Shown piece after piece: positions 52,713 to 64,000 of a stretch of DNA of 64,000 nt. This DNA comes from Chondrosia reniformis (Eukaryota > Porifera > Demospongiae > Chondrillida > Chondrillidae): contig OX359201.1 in NCBI GenBank assembly GCA_947172415.1, positions 6,560,501 through 6,624,500 on the forward strand, written 5' to 3'. Both the position numbers and the translations under genes were made by a program. The notes under the pieces were generated by a model that did not search any database, was not told where the DNA came from, and worked only from the letters and a program-made list of their open reading frames with translations. How positions within the stretch are numbered: the first letter of the stretch is position 1; every line of letters begins with the position of its first letter.

Positions 52713-55700
52713 ATGGCTATAGCGAAGGACAGACTGGAAGTTCTTCAAGTTAGAAAGTTGATACAGTGTGTTAGAGAGAGAGACGAACTGCAAATTGACA
52801 AGATAGTAGAGAAAGGCGTTCCTAATATTATCAACTTTCAAGGTAAACTCACAACTCAATCTCTTTAATAGAACGTGAGCGGTAAAGTACGAGAATTCTT
52901 TATCTGTTGTAGATCCGGAGGGCGGTCAGACGGCGCTACACGTAGCAGCAATATCAAATGATGAAAAAATCGTAATGAAATTGTTGGAACACGGAGCGAT
53001 CTCCTCTAGCGGGGACGACAAGGGATGGACGCCTGTGATGAGCGCCGCCCAGCACGGCCATCTAGAGGTGCTGCAGGCGCTAGCACTAAAGGGAATCAAC
53101 GCTGGTGGTAAGCAGAGATGGTTAAAGAGTTTATTTCATCACTTTAATAGATTCATTTATTAAAATGATGATATTTATACTGTGTCTGATAAAGAGATGT
53201 CATGTGGCACAATATGACGTCGGACACAAGATGTGTGTTTATTCCGTTAGCTCGTGATAAGAATGGAAAGACTGTTCTCTTTCACTGTCTACACAATACA
53301 ATGAGACATGCGAGGTGTCTGGACTTTCTTGTGGAATGCGGGGCAGACCCTAACCAGATTGTGAGTCCAGAGTGATTGCGCAACTTTTTGACTTGCATGT
53401 CCCTACTGCGTCTGTTGATAGGACTCGTTGGGTATGCCAGTTCTATGTGGTGCATGTCATGAAGGGATCGACAGGTTGGTCCAAGTGCTGCTCAATAGAG
53501 GAGCTGATCCCAACGCAAGAGAGTCAGTGAGTAGTACATGCATGCATAGTTTTACAAAGCTCTCACTAGGTTTAGTTCCCTACAGGCCCTTTACTCTAAA
53601 ATAGATGTAGCATGTTGAAAAATGGTGTGTTAGATTATTCATGTATAGCTGTATGATATGTCTTCCTCATTCCATGCACTGTTAGTTGACCAACAAACCA
53701 GCCCTCGTACTGGCAGCCGAGGGTAGCCATGTGGAGTGTGTGAAGGTGTTATTAAAAGGCGGGGCTAAGAGTAACGAGACCTATGGAGATGGTCTCAATG
53801 CAGTTCACAGGTAACGCATGCATACATACATACATATGTTAGAGCTATAGAATTACAACACAGATTCTATAGGGAGATTCATTACTCCTTGAAGCTGTGA
53901 TGTAACTTTGCTTAAAGCTCAGTTGTGCTTTGAAAGTGAATCTCGACGTATAATTCAGAAATCAAATTTGTTCATTTATAGAGCGGCTGCATTAGGGCAC
54001 TTTGACGTGCTCCAGACATTGGCTGCCTTTGGGACGGACTTCAAGAAGGTCACTGACCTCACTCAGGAGAATGCTGTCCATTTTGCATTGCAGAATGGGA
54101 ATCAGAATGTCATCAGATTCCTGGGACTGAGAGGTATGGTGTGCACATCTGTAGCTGTGGTTATGTGTGACCAGAGATGGTAGCATTCACTCATACCGAC
54201 CACATCAGGATGTCCTGCTAACGAGACAACTAGCGAAGGGAGTAACTCACAGAAGATTGCTAAAGTCTTAGGCAGAAAGGATCTGATGAAAGAAGTGAAG
54301 AAATTGTCTAATTTTCAAGACAAAGCTGCCAAAGGAGGAAAAGTGAAAGGCTTTACTGATGCCTGGCTTGTTCAGGTACATACGCACTATGCAAGCAGTC
54401 ACATGACCCGTAGCACCTCATATGTACTGCAGGTCACATGACCCGTAGCACCTCATATGTACTGCAGGTCACATGACCCGTAGCACCTCATATGTACTGC
54501 AGGTCACATGACCTGTAGCACCTCATATGTACTGCAGGTCACATGACCTGTAGCACCTCATATGTACTGCAGGTCACATGACCTGTAGCACCTCATGGCC
54601 CCTTTATGTTTCTCTGTAGGTGTATGATTGGACGATTGTGCATAAGAGTGAAGTCACGTCTGTTCTAAGAGGTGCTGAGGTGGCCATTTTAGCACAAGAG
54701 GAGAGAGAGTGGGAGGAGCAAAGGAAGGAAGCAAAGGCGGAAGGCACACTTGATAGTTTAGAGAGGAAGGAACACGCAGCAGGGATGATACCTCAGGAAG
54801 AGTTTATTCAGCTCCTCACCAGCCTCGGAGCTCCCTTCTCTCCTGAGGATCTTACCAAACTGGCAGGTATGCATGATAAGAGCAAGTCAGGGATGGTCAA
54901 CTATGAGGAATTTCTTTCTGAACAGAAGTACATCAATACGGTATGTTTATTTAATTAGCATAAAATAAGACTGAACTATTTGCTCCCTTTTTGTATTAGC
55001 AATACAAGTTTTCTGGTACTGATGATTTGAAAGCTAAAAAGGTACGTATGTATGTACATACATTAAAGACTCAGATTCACTTTCAAACTAAAGTAACACA
55101 CTTTATACTTTCTGATTTCAGAAAAAGGGAAAAAAAGGAAAGAAAGGCAAGGTAACTCCTTCACATTCAACTGTACGTATATAAGGTGATTTTAGCAATA
55201 TTCAGATGTAATTTGATTGTGTCGTGTAGGGCGGCAAGACAAAGGTGGCCTTTCCGATAGTGTGTGAAGTACCCCTCCCACCTACCAGTGGCCCGCCCCC
55301 TGGGACTATAGAGAAGGAGAAGGTACTGTACATCTGAAGTATCTGATTGTATTTAATTGAATTTCCCAAATGCAATCCACTAGTTCTTCACAGACACACA
55401 ACGCTTCACTCGCGAGCAGTGCCTCCCTCACGACTATGTGGACGACTCCATGTGGTACCTGCTGCCCCCAGACAGAGAGTTTGTTGAGATGTATGAAGCT
55501 GTGAGGCACGGAGACATGGAGTCACTGAAGATGGCAATCGATCAGCAGATCATTGACGTAGACCTGAGAGACAAGTACAACAAGACTCCTCTCATGGTGG
55601 CCAGCGCACACGGGAGGTGCGATGTGGCACAGCTTCTGGTGGATAAAGGGTACGTATGTAGGGTACAATACACTGTGCCTAGTGTAGAACTGTCCATCTG

Positions 55701-58700
55701 TGTATTCCAGGAACTGTACATTTATCACTATGTGTGTGAACTCAATAAAGATCCGTATCCTATCTTACATACGTATTATATGTGTGAGCATGTGTGCACT
55801 GGCTGAGATGGTTGTAAAGAGGAGAGCTATCTTAATTGAATTAGATAATCTCATTTCCCTCAAAATGCCTGTAATATATTACATTACTCTCCTATACATC
55901 TGCCTGGCATGTTTATCTTTATTCTTCTGACAGAGCCAATGTTGATGCAATAGATAACTTTTGTTGGACTCCACTTCATCATGCTTGTCATACCGGAGAG
56001 GTACGTACGTACATACTTCCATCCACCCATCCATCCACCCACCCATTCACCCATCCATCCCATCTATCCACCAATCTATTCACATATCTTTCTACTAATA
56101 TGTACGTATAATAATCCCTCTCCTTCAGGCAAAGGTTGTTGAGTTCCTCTTGGCAGCAGGTGCCAATATTGATGCACAGGGAGCCAACGGTGGCACTCCT
56201 CTGATGAGAGCCATTGAGAGCACGCAGCGCAGCACTGTCAAGCTGCTAATTGACAGGGGGTGAGTAGATTTCAATGTCCAAACACCAGAAGTGCTCTATC
56301 CTCCACAGTTATCATATACAGCGTACATAACATACATATTTACATATATGTACATATGTACGTACAAAAGTGGTTGACGGTATCATGTCTCCCCGGAGTG
56401 GGTCTGTTTTTTGTTAGGTGATGTAATAGTGCATCATCAAACATTGTGTTATGAACATGGTAAATGAATGGGTACAAGTGACATGTGTAGAGTTACTGGT
56501 GCTATTACTGAGCCTTGTTCTGTTGTGTGGGGGAGAGAGGTCAATTGGACAGCTCAGCATACAAGCTGAGGTTACATCGACACCTTTGTAGGACTATTTG
56601 GGGGACATACCCTCGAATGTACATTTGTGGCCAATACCGTAAAACAATATACTTGTGAAGGTTCTCCTGGAGACTGACCTTGACAGTGGGACGCTTAAAG
56701 ACGACCATTTCATCAGCTGACCAATATACGTACAACTCATAGCATCATGCACATGCGTACATGATGGAGACTATTCATGCCTTGGTGTGAACTCTGTAGT
56801 GTGCACAGTTCACTTGCTTGTGTCACACTGTAGAGCTAAGGTGACCCTGGAGAACAAGACTGGTGACAATGCGTTGGAGGTGGCAAGGAAATGGGGCGAT
56901 GACTACATCCTGGCACTGGTGTATACCAAATTTAACACTCTGCCACCACCAATTGACAAGAAAGGAAAAGGTTAGACAATTTGTCTCCCCAGCCCCACCT
57001 AGAGGGATAGCCTCAATGTCCCTCCTCTCCCCAGCCCCACCTAGAGGTATAGCCTCAATGTCCCTCCTCTCCCCAGCCCCACCTAGAGGGATAGCCTCAA
57101 TGTCCCTCCTCTCCCCAGCCCCACCTAGAGGGATAGCCTCAATGTCCCTCCTCTCCCCAGCCCCACCTAGAGGGATAGCCTCAATGTCCCTCCTCTCCCC
57201 AGCCCCACCTAGAGGGATAGCCTCAATGTCCCTCCTCTCCCCAGCCCCACCTAGAGGGATAGCCTCAATGTCCCTCCTCTCCCCAGCCCCACCTAGAGGG
57301 ATAGCCTCAATGTCCCTCCTCTCCCCAGCCCCACCTAGAGGGATAGCCTCAATGTCCATTCTCTCCCCAGCCCCACCTAGAGTGATAGCCTCAATGTCCC
57401 TCCTCTCCCCAGCCCCACCTAGAGGGATAGCCTCAATGTCCCTCCTCTCCCCAGCCCCACCTAGAGGGATAGCCTCAATGTCCATTCTCTCCCCAGCCCC
57501 ACCTAGAGTGATAGCCTCAATGTCCCTCCTCTCCCCAGCCCCACCTAGAGGGATAGCCTCAATGTCCCTCCTCTCCCCAGCCCCACCTAGAGGGATAGCC
57601 TCAATGTCCCTCCTCTCCCCAGCCCCACCTAGAGTGATAGCCTCAATGTCCCTCCTCTCCCCAGCCCCACCTAGAGGGATAGCCTCAATGTCCCTCCTCT
57701 CCCCAGCCCCACCTAGAGGGATAGCCTCAATGTCCCTCCTCTCCCCAGCCCCACCTAGAGGGATGGCCTCAATGTCCCTCCTCTCCCCAGCCCCACCTAG
57801 AGGGATGGCCTCAATGTCCCTCCTCTCCCCAGCCCCACCTAGAGGGATGGCCTCAATGTCTTCTTTAACTGCATGCTTTAGACAAAGGGAAAGACAAAGG
57901 AAAAGGTAAAGGAAAGGAGAAGAAGAAGAAGAAAGGAGATGAAGATGACGAACTCCCATCCATTGTAAGTCTTCTCATACATACGTACGTACGTACATAT
58001 ATGAACATGCATATCTACAATTAGAGGTTTACAGAAGTACGTGGGTGTATCCGATGGTAGGTGGGCATGCCTGATGAGGTAGCTGTCCCACAAGCTCTAT
58101 AGCTAGTCATGTTACCGTGTATTTGTGTACACAAGCACCTACTTCTTAAATTGTTTCAAATTAAAAAGACTGAAATGTTAAACACGTTTTCTATTGGTTC
58201 ATTGGAGAGTCCCACATGCTCCTATGGAAACTGACATCTGCACTGTGATTACAGTAACCAAAATATTTGTCTCCCTGTATGAAGTGAATAGTATTGTAAA
58301 CAGTCATAGGAATTTGACATGAGTGTTGCTATATGTGCGTACGTGTATACCCTCCAATGGAATTCCAGAGTACTTTCTGAGTTACAGCTTCAATGTGACG
58401 CTATTGCTTGTGAGAATGTCCCTGTGGTGTCTTGCATTTTACATGTTTATCTGTAATCTTGTCTTGTCTTGTACATTTCCTATCATCCCTCTGGGTTTAC
58501 TGTAGGGACCACCTCCCCCTCCACGCCCACCCTCTGCCACCCTACCCACACCTCTAGAGCTGGTGGAATCCAGCCGCAGGAACAGTTCTATTGGCACTCT
58601 GAAGGCAGCCACCAGCATCCAGCCCTCCCCTCACTACAGAACCAGACCCGTCCAACATCGGCCGCCCAACCAGGTCAGTGTTGTGTGCTTCCTACACCTG

Positions 58701-59268
58701 TACAGCTCTGCTATCTCTAGTGACCACTACAAGAGGAAACTCATGTACTCCTGAGGACTACTACTTCCGAATTTTCTGAAATTGAATTGAAAATTATGTA
58801 TTTAGGAATTACATTTTGGTCAACAATTTAATTGACCAAAATGTAATTCCTAAATACATAATACATACATATGTGTTACTTTTTCATTTATGCATTCGAT
58901 CTATTCTATTGAATAATAATAATAATAATAACCTTGATTATTAAAGTGAAAATCAGAAAGACAGAAACCAACCTACCTGTCTTATTAGTCACTAGAACAG
59001 GGATGGGAGAGATACAATAAATTAAGAAGGGAGTAAAATAATCTGTCTGGTCTCTTAATATATTAATTAGCTTCATATGTATCTATTCGTAATTTCATGC
59101 ATAAAGATGTTTGTCTCTTCTGCTTTTATGCATCAGATGCAGATTCATGAAAATAGAGAAAAAGAAAGAAGTTCACTGGGAATTGAGGCTGCCGACTTTG
59201 GAGAAATGAGAACACCATTCACAATAGCAATGACAGCTCGTGCTCAAGCTGTAGATCTTACTCTGTAA
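52713..59268 (+). CDS. ANKEF1: Ankyrin repeat and EF-hand protein ANKEF1
   Basis: Eighteen exons, 817 residues: 52713-52842, 52913-53107, 53251-53360, 53422-53526, 53686-53810, 53982-54133, 54209-54375, 54620-54940, 55000-55041, 55122-55151, 55230-55322, 55384-55649, 55934-56000, 56129-56259, 56834-56970, 57882-57964, 58506-58673 and 59137-59268. Two ankyrin blocks (about 40-290 and 495-680) flank a central EF-hand region with DKSKSGMVNYEEFL. They are joined by a lysine-rich KKGKKGKKGK linker, exactly as in human ANKEF1 (776 residues). Start MAIAKDRLEVLQVRKLIQCV and the tail TARAQAVDLTL also align. ANKEF1 is expressed in ciliated and spermatogenic cells; its molecular role is poorly known. 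The last ankyrin block is followed by a second Lys/Gly-rich stretch (exon 16). Several introns contain minisatellites. Confidence 0.94.
53555..53620 (+). repeat. Dispersed intronic repeat, copy 3
   Basis: Contains CTCTCACTAGGTTTAGTTCC, then AGGCCCTTTACTCTAAAATAG and ATGTAGCATG. It shares the first part with the copies at 12991 and 52238, and the ATGTAGCAT part with the first of them. It lies in ANKEF1 intron 4. Confidence 0.65.
54391..54598 (+). repeat. 35-bp minisatellite in ANKEF1 intron 7
   Basis: About six copies of a 35-bp unit (GGTCACATGACCCGTAGCAC plus CTCATATGTACTGCA), with a C/T variant in GACCYG. Each unit holds the palindrome GTCACATGAC, an E-box-like motif, and a CTGCAG acceptor-like end. 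Confidence 0.93.
56979..57862 (+). repeat. 42-bp minisatellite in ANKEF1 intron 15
   Basis: About 21 copies of a 42-bp unit (CTCTCCCCAGCCCCACCTAG plus AGGGATAGCCTCAATGTCCCTC), with sparse variants (GTGATAG, GGGATGG, TCCATTCTC). Because 42 is a multiple of three and no stop occurs, the array is open for ~350 codons on the plus strand and ~375 on the minus strand. Each unit contains a near-consensus acceptor (TCCTCTCCCCAG). Confidence 0.97.
58793..58862. repeat. Perfect 31-bp hairpin
   Basis: Two 31-base arms that are exact reverse complements (left arm begins ATTATGTATTTAGGAATTAC) are separated by eight bases. The hairpin sits in the last ANKEF1 intron. The outermost bases are AT-rich and no clear target duplication is visible. 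Confidence 0.9.
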
Positions 59269-59607
59269 ATAACACTTCCAACTCATGTATCCATGTATTC
59301 ATATATAAACACAGTGTTGAATTGGGCAGATTTGACCATCTGCTTTCTGTAACTGGATCTGGTCGGCACAGAGGGGTCGTGGGTTATAGTGCATTCAGCA
59401 TGCTTAAATACCCGAGAACGTGCAAATTTATCAGTTGCAAACGACTAGCTATCAGCTATAGGTAGGCGAAGCGAAGTAATCTCGTGTCCTTTGCTTTCCT
59501 TATACGTACAGGATATGTACAATTACAATTACTGATTTTTAATTTGTATGTAGTGTATTCTGAGAAGCTCATCAATCTGTATGCCTATAGCTGCTTTGCC
59601 CGAAACC

Positions 59608-60344
59608 ATGCAGAATTGGACCGCAGTTCTATTCAGCTTGCTCGCTGTACTGTCTGCCACTGGTCAGTCAAAGCCGATACTACAGCAGGTTGCATCGTAC
59701 AACTGCAGGTCGGCCAGTTCCCTCCCGAAAATACTACTGGATCACTGGTGCTACAAGCTACCGGAATACCTGTCTGAAATCTGTGGGTACAACGCCACGC
59801 ACATCTCCACTGATTATCCGAATGCATTTGGAGCGACCTCAATGAGAGAGGCCATTTCTCTATTTGAATTGGGAGACTTTGAATGCTTAATCTACAATCT
59901 GGCCGAATCTGGATGTCAGCACCAAATCGTCCAATTCGTGTGCATGACAATCTTTCCAATGTGTATTGAATATGAATCGAGTGATCCAAATCGACAATGT
60001 CCGATGCAATATCGTATCGTCCCTTGTGCTGGCCTGTGTGCTAGTACACGCAATAAATGCAGTGGCTTGCTGGAGACCCCTGGAACCGCAGTAGAGTGGC
60101 CGGCAGGATTTTCGTGCGACCTGCATGTGAGCTCCTCCGGTCAACCTACTTTGTGCATGCCCGAAGTTGACACACAAGCGGACATCAAGACATTCCCCTC
60201 TGATTGGATAGAGAAGGCCAAACATTGTAGATCTACTTTTTCTGGCAATGGTGAGTTATAATAGCTACTCCTACTTTGCATAGCTACAATGTGTATCTAT
60301 ATTTTATTGCTGCAGTTATAAACACGCATCCAGAAAAGAATTAA
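59608..60344 (+). CDS. Secreted Frizzled-type cysteine-rich-domain protein
   Basis: Exon 1 runs 59608-60250 and a tiny exon 2 is 60316-60344 (ending in TAA); about 223 residues. The start MQNWTAVLFSLLAVLSATGQ is a good signal peptide. The body is a Frizzled CRD: YNCRSASS, WCYKLPEYLSEICGYNATHI, a central cysteine in FECLIYN, then GCQHQIVQFVCMTIFPMC, VPCAGLCASTRNKC and WPAGFSCD. No membrane helix, netrin module or kinase follows. CRDs of this type bind Wnt lipid, so a soluble Wnt-binding modulator is likely. It could also be a Frizzled whose membrane exons were lost. It points the same way as the tektin-like gene and lies near a true SFRP (62949-63916). Confidence 0.8.
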
Positions 60345-60549
60345 ATTTGAACTCAAATGTTCAACTGCAACCAAGAAGAGAATAGTAAACTACTCTAAAC
60401 CTCTTACCGCATTTTGTCATTTTTTGCTTTAAAATTTAATGTTTAATGGTATTGCGCAACCCCCCATCGCCACCTAGCGGCCACGCCCCTTTGAACAAGA
60501 GAGACAACACCTTAGCAACCAACAGTACGGCAGTTGTTTCTCTAGTGAA

Positions 60550-62522
60550 ATGGCAACAGCACTTGCTACGGGTCCAGAGAGCTGGAAGGACGCTAGCATA
60601 CACAGCATCAAGCTAGCTCAGACCATCATCAATAAGAGCGATCGTTCTCTCGAGGAGGCGCGAGACACGAACCCTCTACCGATGGTTAGAGATGTGTGTG
60701 TAAGAGAATCAAACGATCGCATACATGCATATGTCAGAAGCGCAAGAGCTGTGGTAGTTAGGCTAAGGGAGGCTCTACAGCAAACGAATGAAGAAATAAA
60801 ATCGCTAACTCGTGGAAAGGAGGCTTTGCAGAAGGCATTGGAGCACAAGCGAAAAGATATTGTGCTAAACATGCACTCCATTCAGCTGAGAAGCACGAGG
60901 CCGCAGAGAGAAAAGGTATCTAGCTTTATCAACTTTCGTGTGTGTACTGTGCGCATGGTCACAGAACGTGGGCGTGGTTAGAGCAGAGTGGGTGTGGTCA
61001 AGTATCATTTTTTGTAGGAAACTGATAAAGCTGACGAGCTGTTGAAGGCGGAAAGATCGCACCTTTTGACACTTAAAAAGACCTTGGAATCTCAGTTGAG
61101 GAAGGTCCAACAACAACTACAGGTACCTAATACTGATAGATCATCACATCAATTTACCAACCAATTTGTTACTGCTGCTTTGCAGATACTGGATAGATGT
61201 AGAAGGAGATTGACAGATTCTATTGCAGAGAGATCACGAGTCTTGGATCTTGTATGTGTGTCCCAAAGTTCTCAAGGAGCTCCCCTGCAGAGATCCTCTT
61301 CCGTTCTCTCCAACTCATCTCATTCCAAGAGGACGTATCACACAAGGTTTGTACTAATCTATGATTTGTAAATCTAGCCATAGGTACTAGGAAATTTAAT
61401 GTGAATTCATAAATTGAATGGGAAACAGTAGGAAAAGTCTTGTTATGATGTCAAATAATAAACACTTTTCACTTCCATGGAAACCGTAATAGAGTTAGTG
61501 CATACCATGTGGGTATGAAGCAGTGAAGTGTTATATGTCAGTTTTAGTGTTAATAGGTGTCAGTATGCTACTCTAATTCACACAAATCACCTCATCTACA
61601 CATATAGACTGCTGTTATCAAACAACCCACTGGTATGCCCACACTTGAATAGGCTTGCTAGATACAGCTCTCTATTCAACTAGTCTAGATGATTAAATTT
61701 GTTTTTATATGCTTTTTCAACAAATAGATCACTAACTTCACCCAATAGGAGTCGGCCATCTTCTTCTGAGCAGCCTGGTGCTATTGGCCCCCTGTTGCCC
61801 CTGACCCCTTACTGTGTCACTGCTATGCTGTCTGCCGGGGAGGCTGTAGACAGGTCCACAGTCATTAGGAAGGAGCTCACAACTGCCATTCAGCACACGC
61901 AGAGGCTGCAACAGTCAGCCCATGATTCTGTTAATGTGGGAATTATCAATAAACTGGCAGGAACTGTCACATTGAAAGTATGTGCAAATATTTGGCATGC
62001 ATGCCATATGTAATTTTAATTCCTTACAATCCGTCCCCATAGCAACATCTTGAAGTAAATGCAGGAGAGGCCAGACATGCAATCAACAGAGGTCGGAAAC
62101 AATTGGATTTTCAAAGCAAAGCTCAAGGCTATATACTTGTAAGTCCTACTGCTCAATACAGTGATAGTCCATAGATAACTACATGCACTATTCATATATA
62201 GGGACCCATAGCAATATCAGACTTGACCACACGGGAGAGGCTTGATCGTCCCATTGTTCGTGTATATCAGCGCCATCCAGGAACTGATCTGCCCGAGGCA
62301 GCTCACTTGGTCACTGGACAAGACTACTTGGAGGAGTCTATGGCCAACACTAGGAGAAACCTGGGCTTGCTCAATCTAGCAGACGAATGTCTAACTACAG
62401 ATATCAGGGACAAGAAGCTGGCAGCTGATATTGATGCCACTATAGTGAGGCTTCGCAGACGCAAGGCTGACCACAAATGGGTTTTGAACGGAGTGTCTTC
62501 ATCTTTATACAGCAACAAGTAG
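60550..62522 (+). CDS. Tektin-family protein, TEKTL1/CCDC105-like
   Basis: Six exons: 60550-60915, 61018-61122, 61186-61346, 61749-61977, 62043-62138 and 62202-62522; 425 residues. It is almost wholly coiled coil. The tektin arrangement is visible: [26 protein letters not shown] at the start, long heptads, and near the C-terminus [20 protein letters not shown] at the place where tektins carry their nonapeptide loop. The loop is not the RPNVELCRD of classical tektins. The changed loop followed by LPEA resembles tektin-like 1 (CCDC105), a sperm-axoneme microtubule inner protein; that sub-assignment is from memory and less certain than the family. AATAAA at 62533-62538. A half X-box (TTAGCAAC) lies about 40 bp upstream of the start. 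Confidence 0.8.
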
Positions 62523-62948
62523 AGATTGCCCTAATAAAGAGCCTCAAAGGTTATTAGGACATAAATTGTGATATATTAAATAACATGAGATAAGTGAATT
62601 TGTAAATGAGCAGTGTATATTTATACACAAAAGGAATTAATGATTACAATAGCTATCTTTGAAGTCCAAGTTGTAATTTATATTTGATTACACTTGCCTT
62701 ATATAGACTTTGTATTATGATTTTAGGTGTATATATTCACAAATTAAATCATTTATATTTAGAGTACTGTCGAACTTTAAACTGAAGAAAGTTGATGAAA
62801 TACAATTTTACAATAATATAGGATGAGCTACTGATAATAGTTTTGCTATCAAAAATAATAAAAAAAGTTTTACAAATCATACAACACACATGGCTAAGCT
62901 GTCACAAAATGTAGCAATTTTTAAAAAATAAATAATGTTATGTTACTG
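62523..62948. other. AT-rich convergent 3' spacer
   Basis: AT-rich sequence between the stops of the tektin-like gene and the SFRP gene, which face each other. It contains the tektin-like poly(A) signal; no coding sequence or structured element is seen. Confidence 0.5.
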
Positions 62949-63916
62949 TCAGTGAATGCACTTTGAAAGAGCTTCAGAAAGGCCAATGCCACGATTCCAC
63001 TTCCTCACAATAGAAGTCTCATCCAAATGGTACACAGTCTTGTCTCTAACTGACTGCATCTTCAAGCCCACAAGATAGCTTCTGTTATTCCTCATTTTGA
63101 GACACTCGCATCCCTCTCTGTCATCTGTCACAATCCACAACTCCTTTCCTCTATTTAGTCCACTTTGCTTAAAATTATCAACTACAGTAACCCTGTAGAA
63201 TATTCTCTTGAAATCTCCATCAATATTAGTAACTTTTTCATGGACTTTCACTCTTGCAACTAAAATTAACAAAATATCAGTTAAATTCATAGCTACTACA
63301 TGTGGACTGTATGTAATAGATGTAGATAATAGGAACAGATATTGCATGGGTGATGGTATATTCATTGCCACTTACATATTTCCTTTTTAGGGTCACAGAA
63401 AGCCTCAACAGCTTCCTTGTGATCTGTATCTTTGCAGATCTTGCATTCGGGAACAGAGGGCTTAGACTCTGTTTCTGGATAGGTAGAACAAATTCCGTCG
63501 TCTGAAAGCTTTTCACAGTTCAAGTCTTCTGGCCATTCTCCTCCAATGGCTTTTAGATAGACACTACACTTTGCTCGAACTTTCAAACACTCGGACTTGC
63601 ATGGTTTAACTTCTGTGACCATTCCTTCAATTGCATCCGGGCCGTCATAACAGAATGGCAGGTAAGTTAAGCAGACAAACGGTTTTAGCTCGACGGCGCA
63701 TTGTGCACTGAGGAGCAAGTCGTAATCCTCCAGCGTAGCTCTCAAATCTTCCTGCTCTGTGATACTTTTGGTGGTCCTTGTGTAATTCGAGCTTATGTCT
63801 TGACAGAAATCGGATGTCATAGTGTAGCAGCTGCCTCCGACCACACTTCTCTTGCCCGACGGCCTACTGCTGACTACGACAATCAAAAAGAATAAGTTGC
63901 ATACAATGCGAAACAT
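62949..63916 (-). CDS. SFRP: Secreted Frizzled-related protein (CRD plus netrin module)
   Basis: Two exons, 63916-63376 and 63259-62949, phase-consistent, 283 residues (vertebrate SFRPs about 300). MFRIVCNLFFLIVVVSSRP is a signal peptide. The Frizzled CRD (about 30-160) includes GSCYTMTSDFC, AQCAVELKPFVCLTYLPFC, VKPCKSECLKVRAKC and WPEDLNCEKL. A netrin-like NTR module follows (about 175-283): CKICKDTDHKEAVEAFCDP, FARVKVHEKV, RIFYRVTVVDNFK, LWIVTDDREGCECLKMRN and a final cysteine near the end. SFRPs bind Wnts or Frizzleds outside the cell. The single intron separates the two modules almost exactly. Confidence 0.9.
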
Positions 63917-64000
63917 TTCTGCTGATAATATGATGACTTTTAATTCCCTCGATTCTGAAGTTTTTGCAAATTGTTTGACTGCAAAGTGCTCTACCAGCGT
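63917..64000. other. 5' flank of SFRP
   Basis: 84 bp upstream of the SFRP start codon (minus strand). No further coding sequence or clear promoter motif is visible before the window ends. Confidence 0.4.

Noticed and set aside
56823-57959. 378-codon and 348-codon frames across the 42-bp repeat as a repetitive protein gene
   Set aside because: They arise because the unit is 42 bp and stop-free. Real ANKEF1 exons lie on each side with matching phase, so the array is best read as intron. Kept as a finding, not as a gene.

Overview
The window is nuclear DNA of an animal. Almost every gene is split into many short exons with GT..AG introns, often only 40-200 bp long, and gene spacing is very tight. 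The gene set is metazoan: a heparan sulfate 6-O-sulfotransferase, the extracellular O-GlcNAc transferase EOGT, a secreted Frizzled-related protein, a SynGAP-type RasGAP and an SRCR receptor. The compact layout, short introns and divergence from vertebrate proteins fit an early-branching animal, most likely a sponge. That placement is an inference from style and cannot be proved here. I assembled the gene models by hand, joining reading frames at GT/AG sites and checking phase. Most joins are phase-consistent; single-base errors at some exon edges are possible.

Layout. 1-4.4 kb: a tandemly duplicated small SRCR membrane-protein gene (copy A cut by the window edge, copy B complete), then the ciliary genes DNAJB13 (minus) and EFCAB2/DRC8 (plus), head to head across 39 bp that hold an RFX X-box. 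4.5-6 kb: an orphan multi-pass membrane protein. 6.2-10.8 kb, minus: intronless HS6ST, then EOGT in 15 exons. 11.1-18.1 kb: a SynGAP/RASAL2/DAB2IP-type RasGAP in 21 exons. 18.1-23.5 kb: a repeat-rich region with one doubtful small gene. 23.5-29.3 kb: an EVI5-type RabGAP. 29.6-30.5 kb, minus: an unidentified 232-residue protein, divergent from VPS45. 30.7-47.0 kb: a dense plus-strand run of VPS45, UCHL5, an M16C metalloprotease and PIK3R4/VPS15 (about 38 exons). 47.2-50.2 kb, minus: a PDZ plus triple-SH3 scaffold. 50.5-52.5 kb: a small single-pass membrane protein. 52.7-59.3 kb: ANKEF1. 59.6-60.3 kb: a secreted CRD-only protein. 60.6-62.5 kb: a tektin-like protein. 62.9-63.9 kb, minus: a secreted Frizzled-related protein (CRD plus netrin module).

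Themes. Four genes belong to motile cilia or sperm tails by family (DNAJB13, EFCAB2, ANKEF1, tektin-like). Three act in endosomal traffic (EVI5, VPS45, VPS15). Two encode Wnt-binding cysteine-rich domains at the right end. The most unusual property of the DNA is the number of minisatellites inside introns. Several have repeat units that contain splice-donor or splice-acceptor sequence, and one (42-bp unit) is open in a long frame on both strands. There are also small inverted-repeat elements, including a clear pogo/Tigger-type MITE. I found no rRNA, CRISPR array or convincing tRNA.
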